From Acidimicrobiia bacterium (GTDB lineage Bacteria > Actinomycetota > Acidimicrobiia > Acidimicrobiales > SZUA-35), in the NCBI GenBank assembly GCA_029857855.1, contig JAOUGG010000124.1, positions 1 through 6,897 on the forward strand: a stretch of 6,897 bases of DNA, given 5' to 3'. This document shows positions 1 to 6,882 of this stretch, one piece after another; position 1 is the stretch's first letter, and each line of letters opens with the position of its first letter. The translations under genes were made by a program, and so were the position numbers. Below the pieces are notes generated by a model. The model did not search any database and had not been told where the DNA came from. It saw only the letters and a program-made list of their open reading frames with translations.

Positions 1-332
1 ACTTCGGCATCGGAGACGACGGCCGGGGCTCGATCTCCTACCGCGGCCCCGGCTACGCGGCTGACCTGTTCTTCGACGCCGGCTCCGGCGCCTACGACCT
101 GACCGTCAGCCAGGACGGGTTCGTCGGAACGATGAACGCCCTCCATCAGGGGCGCGACGCCGGTTCGGTGTGGCGCCTGATCATCGACGTCAGCGGGGTC
201 GTTCTCGTCGTGATCGCCTTGACCGGTCTCGGGATCCAGCTGTTCATGAAGAAGCGCCGTTTCACGGCGTTGACCTGGTCGGTGGTCGGTGGGGTCGCCA
301 CCGTGGTGCTGATCTGGATGGCGCTGAGCTAG
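1..332 (+). CDS. PepSY-associated membrane protein, C-terminal part (5' end outside window)
   Basis: The reading frame is open from the first full codon at base 3 to the TAG at 330-332, so this is the last ~110 residues of a longer protein. The ATG at 132 is internal: the sequence before it (YRGPGYAADLFFDAGSG) reads as a normal soluble beta-rich PepSY-like segment. After it comes LHQGRDAGSVWRLIIDVSG, which resembles the LH-K/Q-GR...W..ID.SG signature of PepSY-associated transmembrane proteins. Two hydrophobic helices follow, roughly at bases 171-252 and 261-329, with a basic KKRR linker between them that should face the cytoplasm. Family members are small membrane proteins, often near redox or metal-uptake genes, with no settled biochemical role. 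The gene runs convergently into the SMP-30 gene and shares its stop site. Family assignment is by motif recall; the function is unknown. Confidence 0.7.
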   Translation, partial: FGIGDDGRGSISYRGPGYAADLFFDAGSGAYDLTVSQDGFVGTMNALHQGRDAGSVWRLIIDVSGVVLVVIALTGLGIQLFMKKRRFTALTWSVVGGVATVVLIWMALS

Positions 333-1240
333 GCGATCTCCGGCGCCGTCCCGGCGAACGGGATCTCGGGGATTCCTTGAACGTCCACGTCGAACGCCAG
401 CAGAGACCCCTCCACCACCGGCGTGATGCCGTCGGGCGGTGGCGACGTCGCGTCGCCGCCGATCGACGTGACGTAGAGGGTCGAGAGATCAGGCCCGCCG
501 AAACAGGGCATCGTCGGTTTCTGCACCGGCAGCTCGATGCGGCGATCCAGGCGCCCGTCGGGGGTGATGCGGATCACGGCCCAACCGTGCACCGAGGCCG
601 ACCACAGGCAGCCGTCGGCGTCGACGCAGGCACCGTCAGGCGATCCCGGCACTTCGCCGTAGGCGAACAGCACTCGTTCGTTGGTTCGCTCTCCGGCCTC
701 GACGTCGTAGTCCCACACCAGGATCCGGCCGGTGAAGCTGTCGGCGAAGTAGGCCCGACCACGTTCCGGATCGAAGGCGTTGGCGTTGGTGACGCCGATG
801 TCGCGGCGCAGGACCCGGGAGGTGCCGTCGGCCTCGATCTGATGCAGCAGGCCGGTGAAGCGGCGCTCCTCGACGTTCTCGTACATCGAACCGACCACGT
901 AGCGGCCGGCCGGGTCCGTGCGGCCGTCGTTGAGCCGATTGCCGGTACCCGGTTCCTCCAATGGCACGAACGGTGTGACGGTCGCGGTCGACCACCGGTA
1001 CCACACGAGTTCATGCTCCATCGCCACCAGCAGGATGTCATCATCGTCGGTGAAGACCATGGATCCGGGTCGGCCGGGCATATCCCGGGACGCCGCCGAG
1101 TCCGAGGACGGACTCCACCGGTGGAGGCGCCGACCCTCGATGTCGATCCAGTAGAGCTCGTTCCGACCGCCATGCCACAACGGGCACTCACCCAACCGGG
1201 CCGGCGGTGCGACGACCTCGATCGCTGGTCCTGATGCCAT
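329..1240 (-). CDS. SMP-30/gluconolactonase (LRE) family lactonase
   Basis: A 303-residue six-bladed beta-propeller of the SMP-30/regucalcin/gluconolactonase family, whose members hydrolyse sugar lactones such as glucono-1,5-lactone with one divalent metal. The length is typical and the family landmarks are in order: LGECPLW with the metal ligand Glu18; NRLNDGRTDPAGR at 101-113 with the substrate-contacting Arg and Asn; TNANAFDPE at 151-159, where Asn152 matches the metal-binding Asn; SPDGACVDADG at 200-210 with Asp202 as catalytic and metal-binding residue; and a C-terminal PTMPCFGGPDLSTLYVTS signature. There is no signal peptide, so it should be cytoplasmic. The ATG at 1240 is chosen because GGAG lies 5 nt upstream on the minus strand and the Glu18 motif falls at its usual distance from the N terminus. 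It is transcribed away from the CitE gene across a shared control region. The exact lactone cannot be read from the sequence; sugar-acid catabolism is the family expectation. Confidence 0.92.
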   Translation of the reverse strand: MASGPAIEVVAPPARLGECPLWHGGRNELYWIDIEGRRLHRWSPSSDSAASRDMPGRPGSMVFTDDDDILLVAMEHELVWYRWSTATVTPFVPLEEPGTGNRLNDGRTDPAGRYVVGSMYENVEERRFTGLLHQIEADGTSRVLRRDIGVTNANAFDPERGRAYFADSFTGRILVWDYDVEAGERTNERVLFAYGEVPGSPDGACVDADGCLWSASVHGWAVIRITPDGRLDRRIELPVQKPTMPCFGGPDLSTLYVTSIGGDATSPPPDGITPVVEGSLLAFDVDVQGIPEIPFAGTAPEIA

Positions 1241-1288
1241 GGGTGCTCCGTTTCGTCTGTGCGATGGCGACGTGGGCCGCCGTGTTGG

Positions 1289-1314
1289 TCCATCATGTTG
1301 ACAGATCCATCATG
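1289..1314. promoter_or_regulatory. Candidate operator: direct repeat TCCATCATG x2
   Basis: TCCATCATG occurs perfectly at 1289-1297 and again at 1306-1314, a 17-bp period, on either side of TTGACA (1298-1303). Overlapping the first copy is an imperfect 15-bp dyad at 1288-1302, GTCCATCATGTTGAC, with outer arms GTCnA/TnGAC. The position between divergent genes and over a -35-like box is where a regulator of the CitE operon, the SMP-30 gene or both would bind. No regulator gene is in the window, and the assignment rests only on the repeats and their position. Confidence 0.35.
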
Positions 1315-1327
1315 CCACCACGAACGT
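1298..1327 (+). promoter_or_regulatory. Candidate promoter of the CitE-MaoC-HelD-decarboxylase block
   Basis: A consensus TTGACA -35 hexamer lies at 1298-1303. Eighteen bases downstream, GAACGT (1322-1327) is a weak -10 that keeps only the A at position 2 and the T at position 6. Transcription would start near 1334 and leave a leader of roughly 14 nt before the TTG start at 1348. The perfect -35 box is striking in such GC-rich DNA; the poor -10 limits confidence. Confidence 0.4.
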
Positions 1328-1347
1328 ATCGCACGAACTGAGCACCG

Positions 1348-2265
1348 TTGTCAGAACCCGAACGCCTCAACCGCCTCCGGTCGGTGTTGATCGCGCCGGC
1401 GGTCCGCCCCGACTTCATCGCCAAGCTCCCGTCGCGGGGAGCCGACGTGCTGTTCCTCGACTGTGAGGACGCCGTTCCCGCCAACGCCAAGGCTGAGGCG
1501 AGAACGGTCGTGACCGAGTGGGCGCCCCGCCTGGTCGAGGGAGGGTCGACCGTGGTTGTCCGGGTCAACCCGGTCAGCTCGGAATGGTTCGCCGACGATA
1601 TCCGTAACGGTCTGCCGCATGATGTCAGTGCGGTGGTGATTCCGAAGATTGAACGGTTGTCGGATCTCGACGAGGCTGCGGCCGCCCTCGACGAGGTCGG
1701 GTTGAGCAGGCTCGGCGTGTTCGCCGGCATCGAAACCGCGCTCGGCGTCGCCGATGCCCGGCTCGTGCTGGCCCACCCCCGGGTGGTGGCCGCGTACTTC
1801 GGAGCCGAGGATTTTGTGGCCGACATGGGCGGAGTCCGTACCGAGGGCAACGCCGAGGTGGCGTACGCCCGGGCCCAGGTGGCGCTGGCCGGGCGCCTGG
1901 CCTCCGTCCCGCTCGTCGACCAGGTGGTCACGAACTTCTCGGACGACGCCCGCTACCGGCGGGAGGCGACCGAGGCCCGCAATCTCGGCTACGACGGCAA
2001 GCTGTGCATCCATCCTGCGCAGGTGCCGCCGGCCAATGAGGCGTTCACCCCGTCGGCCGACGAGATCGACCGGGCCCGCCGTCTGCTCGCCGCCTATGAG
2101 GCCTCGTCGGCCGCCGGGATCGCCGCCATCGATTTCGAGGGTCAGATGGTCGACGAACCGCTGGCCGTGCAGGCCCGGCGGCTCCTCGAACGGGTCGCCA
2201 CGGATGCCACCGCCGCCGACGCCGCCACCGGCAAGGCCCGATCCACGGAGAACACCGCCCGATGA
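1348..2265 (+). CDS. CitE-like acyl-CoA lyase (HpcH/HpaI aldolase superfamily), citramalyl-/HMG-CoA lyase-like
   Basis: A 305-residue TIM-barrel CoA-ester lyase of the CitE/malyl-CoA lyase group, which splits beta-hydroxyacyl-CoA esters with Mg2+. The active-site set is complete: RSVLIAPA at the N terminus, DCEDAV at 38-43, VRVNP with Arg72, IPKIE at 98-102, Glu129 in IET and Asp155 in FGAEDF as metal ligands, [13 protein letters not shown] at 214-226 for CoA, and MVDEP at 267-271 in the C-terminal lid, whose Asp usually reaches the neighbouring subunit. The start is TTG at 1348, since a TGA at 1339-1341 closes the frame upstream and the conserved RSVL begins at residue 11. No strong Shine-Dalgarno is visible. 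The last 4 nt (ATGA) also start the MaoC gene. This CitE-MaoC order recalls mycobacterial Rv2498c-Rv2499c, where the lyase cleaves (S)-citramalyl-CoA and (R)-HMG-CoA. The specificity here is inferred; citrate lyase beta subunit is less likely because no alpha or gamma subunit genes are present. Confidence 0.9.
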   Translation: MSEPERLNRLRSVLIAPAVRPDFIAKLPSRGADVLFLDCEDAVPANAKAEARTVVTEWAPRLVEGGSTVVVRVNPVSSEWFADDIRNGLPHDVSAVVIPKIERLSDLDEAAAALDEVGLSRLGVFAGIETALGVADARLVLAHPRVVAAYFGAEDFVADMGGVRTEGNAEVAYARAQVALAGRLASVPLVDQVVTNFSDDARYRREATEARNLGYDGKLCIHPAQVPPANEAFTPSADEIDRARRLLAAYEASSAAGIAAIDFEGQMVDEPLAVQARRLLERVATDATAADAATGKARSTENTAR

Positions 2266-2774
2266 CCGACGACAACACGAACGAGGCGACGAAGCCGAAC
2301 GCCCGCCCCCACGGCGGCCGCTGGTTCGAGCAGCTCACACCCGGGCTCGTCATCCACCACGCCATCCGCCGCACGATCACCGAGGCTGACAACGTGCTGT
2401 TCACGTCGATGACGATGAACCCGGCCTGGCTCCACCTCGACTTCGACTACGCGGCCAATGAGACCGAGTTCGGTCGGCCGCTCGTCAACTCGATGCTCAC
2501 CGTGGCCATGGTCGTCGGTATCAGCGTGCACGAAACCACCCTCGGCACCACCATCGCCAACCTCGGCTTTTCGGAGATGACGTTTCCCGCCCCGATGTTC
2601 CACGGCGACACGCTACGGGTCGAAACCGAGGTGATGGAGGCCCGAGCGTCGTCGTCCCGCCCGAACCAGGGGATCGTCGTGTTCGAGCACCGTGGCTACA
2701 ACCAGCACGACGTGTTGTGCTGCAAGGCGGTGCGGAGCGCCCTGATGCTACGGGATCCCGATGGCGGGACCTGA
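2262..2774 (+). CDS. MaoC-family enoyl-CoA hydratase, itaconyl-/methylglutaconyl-CoA hydratase-like
   Basis: A 170-residue single-hotdog MaoC protein. Visible landmarks are GRWFEQL at 19-25, the RTITEADN segment at 37-44, [10 protein letters not shown] at 51-60 with His58, the [10 protein letters not shown] segment at 68-77, [11 protein letters not shown] at 108-118 and SSRPNQGIV at 131-139. This pattern matches, from memory, the short MaoC proteins paired with CitE in actinobacteria (Rv2499c type). They add water to a branched enoyl-CoA so that the neighbouring lyase can cleave the product. In R-hydratases such as PhaJ the catalytic pair is Asp-x4-His; here the Asp position appears to be Asn53. 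The start ATG overlaps the CitE stop as ATGA; GGAG at 2247-2250 is 11 nt upstream, a little far, so translation is probably coupled to CitE. The 3' end overlaps the HelD gene by 14 nt. The fold is secure; the substrate is inferred from the neighbour. Confidence 0.87.
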   Translation: MTDDNTNEATKPNARPHGGRWFEQLTPGLVIHHAIRRTITEADNVLFTSMTMNPAWLHLDFDYAANETEFGRPLVNSMLTVAMVVGISVHETTLGTTIANLGFSEMTFPAPMFHGDTLRVETEVMEARASSSRPNQGIVVFEHRGYNQHDVLCCKAVRSALMLRDPDGGT

Positions 2775-5388
2775 GAACGGGGCGTCGCCCGCCACCACCG
2801 TGTCGCCCGCCACCACCGTGTCGGTCGGCGCACCCGACCGCGACGAGTTGCTGCTCGAACGGTCCAGACTGGCCGGAATCGAGAAGGCCCATCAGGCATA
2901 CCTCGACCAGACCCGGCGGGTTGCCTCCCAGCTGGCGGCGGAGGCGACCGAAGTCATGGAGGACGGGATCCGCGACATCGTCGACGAGGACGCCGAGGCC
3001 GACGCCGCTGTGCAGGCCGTGCTCGTCCGGCAGATCTCCGAGCGGGCCATGTACGCCGCCCGCCGGGTCGCCGACCTCGAAGCCCAGGGCGAGGCGCTGG
3101 CCTTCGGCCGGATGACCGCGGACGACGCCACCGAGTTCTACGTCGGTCGCCGCACCGTGTTCGACGGCGACGACCCACTCCTCATCGACTGGCGGGCCCG
3201 GGCGGCCGTGCCGTTCTATCGGGCCGCCCCGCTCGAGCCGATGGGCTACCGCCAGCGCCGGCACCTGATCTATCACGACGGCGTCGACGGTCGGGAACTC
3301 ATCGACTACTCCGACGAGGTCTTCGACGCCGAACGGTTGAGCGATCCGGAGATGACCGCCGACGGCCTTCGGGGGGAGGCGGCCCTGCTGGCCAGCCTGG
3401 TGGCACCGACCGGTGCGCAGATGCGGTCGGTCGTGGCCACGATCCAGGCCGAACAGGACGCCGTGATCCGCGCCCCGGGCCATCGGATGCTGGTGGTGCA
3501 GGGTGGCCCCGGTACCGGCAAGACCGTGGTGGCGCTCCACCGTGCCGCCTACCTCCTCTACGACCAGCGGGTCGAGCTGGCCGACACCGGCGTCCTGATC
3601 GTCGGTCCGTCCCAGCAGTTCCTCCACTACATTTCCGGTGTGCTGCCGTCGCTGGGGGAGAGTGGAGTGGTGTCGATCACGGTGCCCCGGCTCTATCGGG
3701 GAGCCCGGCTCGGCTGGTGCGAGCCTGAGGAGATTGCCGAGCTGAAGGCGTCCGGCGAGATGGTCGACCTGTTGCGGTCCGCCGTCGGCCGGCGGCAACG
3801 ACGCCCCGACGAGCGGTTCATCACCTGGTACGGCTCCCGTCGGGTCGTTCTCGACGTCGAGCGGGTCCAGGCGATCTTCGACCGATCGCAACGCCATCTG
3901 CTGCACAACGACGGGGCCGCCTGGTTCCGCAGCGAGATCATCGACTCGCTCATCCACGAGGTCTTTGATCCCGCCTTCCACAACCTCGACGACGCCAGGG
4001 ATTCGTTCGAGACCAGCGACGAGGTCATCGAGTACACGCTGCGGCACTTTCCCTCGCTCACACCCGAGCAGGCGCTGAACGATCTGCTCGGCTCGGTCCC
4101 GCTGCTGCGGTCGGCGGCCCGGGTTGCGGGGCTCGACCCGGAGCGCATCGAGCGGCTTCATCGACCTCGGACACCTGAGGCCGACCTCGACCGGCGCCGC
4201 TGGTCCGACGCCGACGCCGCCCTTCTCGACGAGCTCCTCTCCCTGGTCGGCCCGCCGGCCACGAGGGCCGTCCGCCCGCCCGACGAGGACGGCGTTCGCT
4301 CCACAGCGGTGGCCGACGACGAACCCGTCGACCCGCTGTTCCACCGCCACGAGGCCGACGAGTTCGAACTCGCCGATCGACGCGACAGCTTGCCGCTTCC
4401 CTCCATCGACCCGTTCGAACGATCCGACGACGGTGCTGACGAACCCGGTGTGCCCACCTACAACGATCCGTACTACGACGACGAACTCGATATCGATGCC
4501 GACGCCACCGGAGCGGCCGACCCACAGAGCCGACCGCTGTCGCCCGTGGAGGCCATCGAGGACCTCGCCGCAGCCGAGGCGGCGGCGGAGGATCTGTACC
4601 TCACCGACGGTCGGCCCGCGCCGGAATACGACGGCGCGCCGGCCGAGGACCTGCAGCTGGAGGCGGTCGACTCGGTAGCCGAGGAGTCGGTGACGATCAT
4701 CGAGCTGGCCGAGTCCGAACGCAGTTGGCGTTTCGGGCATGTGATCGTCGACGAGGCGCAGGACCTGACGCCGATGCAGTGGCGGATGGTGGCCCGCCGA
4801 TCGAGCGGCGGCGCCCTGACGGTTGTCGGTGATCTGGCCCAGCGGGTCGGATCACCCGTTGCGAGCTGGGGCGAACTGATCCCGGATCAGCTTCCCCGGT
4901 TCGACGTTCGGGAGCTGACGGTCAACTACCGCTCGCCGGCCGAGAACGACGACGTGAGCGGGGAGGTGCTGACCACGATCTCTCCCGACCTGACGATGGC
5001 CCGGTCATTGCGGCGATCGGGATTCGAGCCGCTCGCCGTTCGCACCGACGAGCCGGCCGCGGAGGCGCTGGCAATGGCCGCCGACGAGCTTCGGCGGGGC
5101 GACGCGCTGCGCGTCGCCATCATCACGCTCGACGCCGGTCTGCAGCAGACGGCCGCCGCAACGACCGGATTGAGCGGGGAACCGGGGGAGCGGCTGGCGA
5201 TCCTGAGCCCGGTCGAGGCCAAGGGCCTCGAGTTCGACTCGGTCATCCTCGTCGAGCCCTCGAGCATCGAGTTCCGATCCCATGGCCTGAACCTCCTGTA
5301 CGTCGCCGTCACGCGTCCGACCGAGAGACTGATCCTCGTCCACCGGGATCCGCTACCGGAGCCATTGGCTCGGGCGCTGGCCCCCTGA
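2761..5388 (+). CDS. HelD/HelR-type RNA polymerase-recycling ATPase (superfamily 1, UvrD-like) with an acidic insertion
   Basis: An 875-residue superfamily 1 ATPase of the HelD class, which binds RNA polymerase, pushes nucleic acid out of stalled complexes and is not a true DNA-unwinding helicase; actinobacterial HelR also counters rifamycins. An alpha-helical, charged N-terminal region (26-118) matches the arm that enters the RNAP secondary channel. [11 protein letters not shown] (143-153) is the family signature. Motor motifs follow: a Q-motif-like [10 protein letters not shown] at 228-237, Walker A GGPGTGKT at 248-255 (Lys254), Walker [10 protein letters not shown] at 661-669, VVGDLAQ at 688-694, [10 protein letters not shown] at 719-728, [12 protein letters not shown] at 819-830, and [13 protein letters not shown] at 845-857 with the arginine finger. 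The HelD-specific region separates Walker A from Walker B as usual, but it carries an unusual acidic stretch at about 500-655, making the protein longer than the ~700-760 residues I expect. GGGA at 2752-2755 lies 5 nt before the ATG, inside the MaoC gene. All motor residues look intact. Confidence 0.9.
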   Translation: MAGPENGASPATTVSPATTVSVGAPDRDELLLERSRLAGIEKAHQAYLDQTRRVASQLAAEATEVMEDGIRDIVDEDAEADAAVQAVLVRQISERAMYAARRVADLEAQGEALAFGRMTADDATEFYVGRRTVFDGDDPLLIDWRARAAVPFYRAAPLEPMGYRQRRHLIYHDGVDGRELIDYSDEVFDAERLSDPEMTADGLRGEAALLASLVAPTGAQMRSVVATIQAEQDAVIRAPGHRMLVVQGGPGTGKTVVALHRAAYLLYDQRVELADTGVLIVGPSQQFLHYISGVLPSLGESGVVSITVPRLYRGARLGWCEPEEIAELKASGEMVDLLRSAVGRRQRRPDERFITWYGSRRVVLDVERVQAIFDRSQRHLLHNDGAAWFRSEIIDSLIHEVFDPAFHNLDDARDSFETSDEVIEYTLRHFPSLTPEQALNDLLGSVPLLRSAARVAGLDPERIERLHRPRTPEADLDRRRWSDADAALLDELLSLVGPPATRAVRPPDEDGVRSTAVADDEPVDPLFHRHEADEFELADRRDSLPLPSIDPFERSDDGADEPGVPTYNDPYYDDELDIDADATGAADPQSRPLSPVEAIEDLAAAEAAAEDLYLTDGRPAPEYDGAPAEDLQLEAVDSVAEESVTIIELAESERSWRFGHVIVDEAQDLTPMQWRMVARRSSGGALTVVGDLAQRVGSPVASWGELIPDQLPRFDVRELTVNYRSPAENDDVSGEVLTTISPDLTMARSLRRSGFEPLAVRTDEPAAEALAMAADELRRGDALRVAIITLDAGLQQTAAATTGLSGEPGERLAILSPVEAKGLEFDSVILVEPSSIEFRSHGLNLLYVAVTRPTERLILVHRDPLPEPLARALAP
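2784..2819 (+). repeat. Two tandem copies of an 18-bp unit at the HelD N terminus
   Basis: The unit GTCGCCCGCCACCACCGT is present twice without mismatch, at 2784-2801 and 2802-2819, followed by GTCG (2820-2823) as the start of a third copy. Being a multiple of three it keeps the frame and encodes SPATTV twice (residues 9-20) in the poorly conserved N-terminal tail. It looks like a recent slippage duplication. Confidence 0.85.
4258..4725 (+). other. Acidic low-complexity insertion within the HelD protein
   Basis: Residues 500-655 lie between the [12 protein letters not shown] helix and the [15 protein letters not shown]alker B strand. In the HelD proteins I recall, those two elements are separated by only a short linker. 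By my count, residues 501-655 hold 45 Asp/Glu, 10 Arg and no Lys. They contain short acidic motifs such as EADEFELAD and [12 protein letters not shown], a proline-rich first half and a more helical, Ala/Glu-rich second half (from ~597). The frame and codon style match the flanks, so it is a native part of the gene rather than a frameshift. It is probably disordered; a role is unknown. Confidence 0.7.
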
Positions 5389-6812
5389 TGGCGGGCTCAC
5401 CCGGCTCTGACGGTGACCGCAGCGCGGCCAAGGCCGCACTCTTCCGGCAGGCGGCCGAGCACGGGGCCACCTATGTTCTGACCGAACGCGACGGACCGGT
5501 CGTGCCCGGCGGCTCGGTGGCATCCGACGCCACCACTGCGGTGTCCGAACGCCTTGCCGCCTTCGACCTCGACCATCCACGGCAACCGGAAGCCGTGATC
5601 GACGCCCTGGCCGAGCTGGGGCGGACCCACGCCGTGCGATCGACCGGCGGCCGCTACTTCGGCTTCGTCACCGGAGGTACCGACGAAACGGCGTTGGCCG
5701 CCTCGGTGCTGGCCTCCGCCTGGGATCAGAACATCGCCCTTCCGGTGATGTCACCGCTGGCCGCCGCCGTCGACGAGGTGTGCGCCGAATGGCTGCTCGA
5801 CCTGTTGCGGCTACCGGCCACGGCCACCGCCTCGTTCTGCGCCGGAGCCAGTGTGGCCAACCTCAGTGCCGTCATCACCGCCCGCGACGCCCTCCTCGCC
5901 GACGTCGGCTGGGATACCGCGGCCCGGGGTCTTGCCGGCGGGCCGCCGCTGACCGCCGTCGTCTCCGCCGAGATCCACGTGTCGGCCCTCAAGGCGCTCC
6001 GGCTGGCCGGTATCGGCACCGACTCGATCGTGGCCGCCCCGGTCGATCGGTGCGGCCGCATCGACGTCGAACGCCTGCCGCCGATCAACGGCCCGACGTT
6101 GCTCGTCACCCAGGCGGGCAACGTCAACACCGGACACTGCGACCCGGTCGGCGACATCGTCGATCAGGCTGCGGCGGCAGGGGAGCCGGTGTGGGTTCAC
6201 GTCGACGGTGCGTTCGGGCTCTGGGCCGCCGCCTCACCTCAACGCCGTCACCTGGTCGCAGGGTTCGAACGGGCCGACTCCTGGGCCACCGACTGCCACA
6301 AGTGGCTCAATGTCCCCTATGACTGCGGATTGGTCGCCGTGGGCGAGGGAAGTCGGCTCCGGGCGACGATGGCCACCGACGCCGCCTATCTTGGCGGCTC
6401 GGAGGGCGACCGGAGCCTCATGCACCTCGGATTGCAGATGTCGCAGGCCGCTCGTGCCGTACCGGTGTGGGCCACCTTGGCCGCGCTGGGCCGTAGCGGT
6501 GTGGCCGACCTCGTCGACCGTTGCTGCGATCTGGCCACCCGGTTCGCCACCCGACTCGAAGACGCCGACGCCACGATCCTCGCCCCGGTCGTCCTCAATC
6601 AGGCGCTTGTTGCCTTTGGTTCGGACGACGAGACCGAGGCGGTCCTCGACACCGTGGCCCGGAGCGGACGGGCCTGGATGGGCGGCACGACGTGGCAGGG
6701 ACGGCGAGCCATGCGGATCAGCGTGTCCGACGCCGCCACCGGTGAGGCAGACGTCGACGAGGCGGCGGCCGCGGTCCTCGACGCCTGGGCCCAGGTCGGC
6801 GGTCGAGCCTGA
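5388..6812 (+). CDS. PLP-dependent group II decarboxylase-family protein
   Basis: A 474-residue fold-type I PLP enzyme of the aromatic-amino-acid/glutamate decarboxylase group. The cofactor site is complete: CAGASVANLS (151-160) for phosphate binding, the ring-stacking His197 in AEIHVSALKA, TQAGNVNTG at 241-249, Asp273 and Ala275 in HVDGAFGLWAAAS, and His304-Lys305 in ATDCHKWLNVPYD, where Lys305 forms the Schiff base. RYFGFVTGG at 89-97 and ASAWDQN at 109-115 place it in a bacterial subfamily often labelled only as 'pyridoxal-dependent decarboxylase'. The flexible loop after the lysine (~335-355) shows no Tyr at the position that in AADC drives product protonation, so true decarboxylase activity is not assured. 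The ATG at 5388 shares one base with the HelD stop (TGATG) and has no clear Shine-Dalgarno, pointing to translational coupling. The protein should be cytoplasmic; its substrate is unknown, and the neighbours give no direct clue. Confidence 0.88.
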   Translation: MAGSPGSDGDRSAAKAALFRQAAEHGATYVLTERDGPVVPGGSVASDATTAVSERLAAFDLDHPRQPEAVIDALAELGRTHAVRSTGGRYFGFVTGGTDETALAASVLASAWDQNIALPVMSPLAAAVDEVCAEWLLDLLRLPATATASFCAGASVANLSAVITARDALLADVGWDTAARGLAGGPPLTAVVSAEIHVSALKALRLAGIGTDSIVAAPVDRCGRIDVERLPPINGPTLLVTQAGNVNTGHCDPVGDIVDQAAAAGEPVWVHVDGAFGLWAAASPQRRHLVAGFERADSWATDCHKWLNVPYDCGLVAVGEGSRLRATMATDAAYLGGSEGDRSLMHLGLQMSQAARAVPVWATLAALGRSGVADLVDRCCDLATRFATRLEDADATILAPVVLNQALVAFGSDDETEAVLDTVARSGRAWMGGTTWQGRRAMRISVSDAATGEADVDEAAAAVLDAWAQVGGRA

Positions 6813-6867
6813 CCCCGACCCGTCCGGAGGCAGGATTGAGATTGGACGGCCGCCGAGACCCGGCCGG

Positions 6868-6873
6868 TAGCCT
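6868..6873 (+). promoter_or_regulatory. Candidate -10 box for a near-leaderless downstream gene
   Basis: TAGCCT matches the TAnnnT core of actinobacterial -10 elements and ends 9 nt before an ATG at 6883. The start point would fall at about 6880-6883, giving a leaderless or 3-nt-leader transcript. A weak -35 candidate, TTGGAC at 6842-6847, is 20 bp upstream, longer than ideal. No Shine-Dalgarno sits directly before the ATG, which fits leaderless translation. Confidence 0.4.
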
Positions 6874-6882
6874 GACTGCATT

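Noticed and set aside
132..332. A separate 66-residue membrane protein starting at the ATG at 132
   Set aside because: The frame stays open to the left edge and the preceding residues look like part of the same protein, so the ATG is internal.
170..1234. A 354-codon open frame on the plus strand opposite the SMP-30 gene
   Set aside because: The translation is Arg/Gly/His-rich without family features, while the minus-strand product has the full SMP-30 ligand set and a good ribosome site.
1316..1347. Minus-strand promoter for the SMP-30 gene using TACGTT (complement of 1323-1328)
   Set aside because: The hexamer fits TAnnnT, but no -35 lies at a normal distance (the nearest, CTGACA-like, leaves about 20 bp), so it was not listed.
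1293..2013. Two minus-strand open frames opposite the CitE gene
   Set aside because: Both are low-complexity shadows; the plus frame carries all CitE catalytic motifs.
2521..4740. A 739-codon open frame on the minus strand opposite MaoC and HelD
   Set aside because: Its translation is rich in Arg, Gly and Val with no recognisable motif and lies opposite a protein with every HelD motif. Long antisense frames are expected in GC-rich genes with strong third-position bias.
6820..6866. Possible terminator hairpins after the decarboxylase gene (CCGTCC/GGACGG at 6820-6825/6844-6849; CGGCCG at 6847-6852 and 6861-6866)
   Set aside because: Stems are only 6 bp, one has an 18-nt loop, CGGCCG is self-palindromic and common in such DNA, and no U-tract follows; termination here is not supported.
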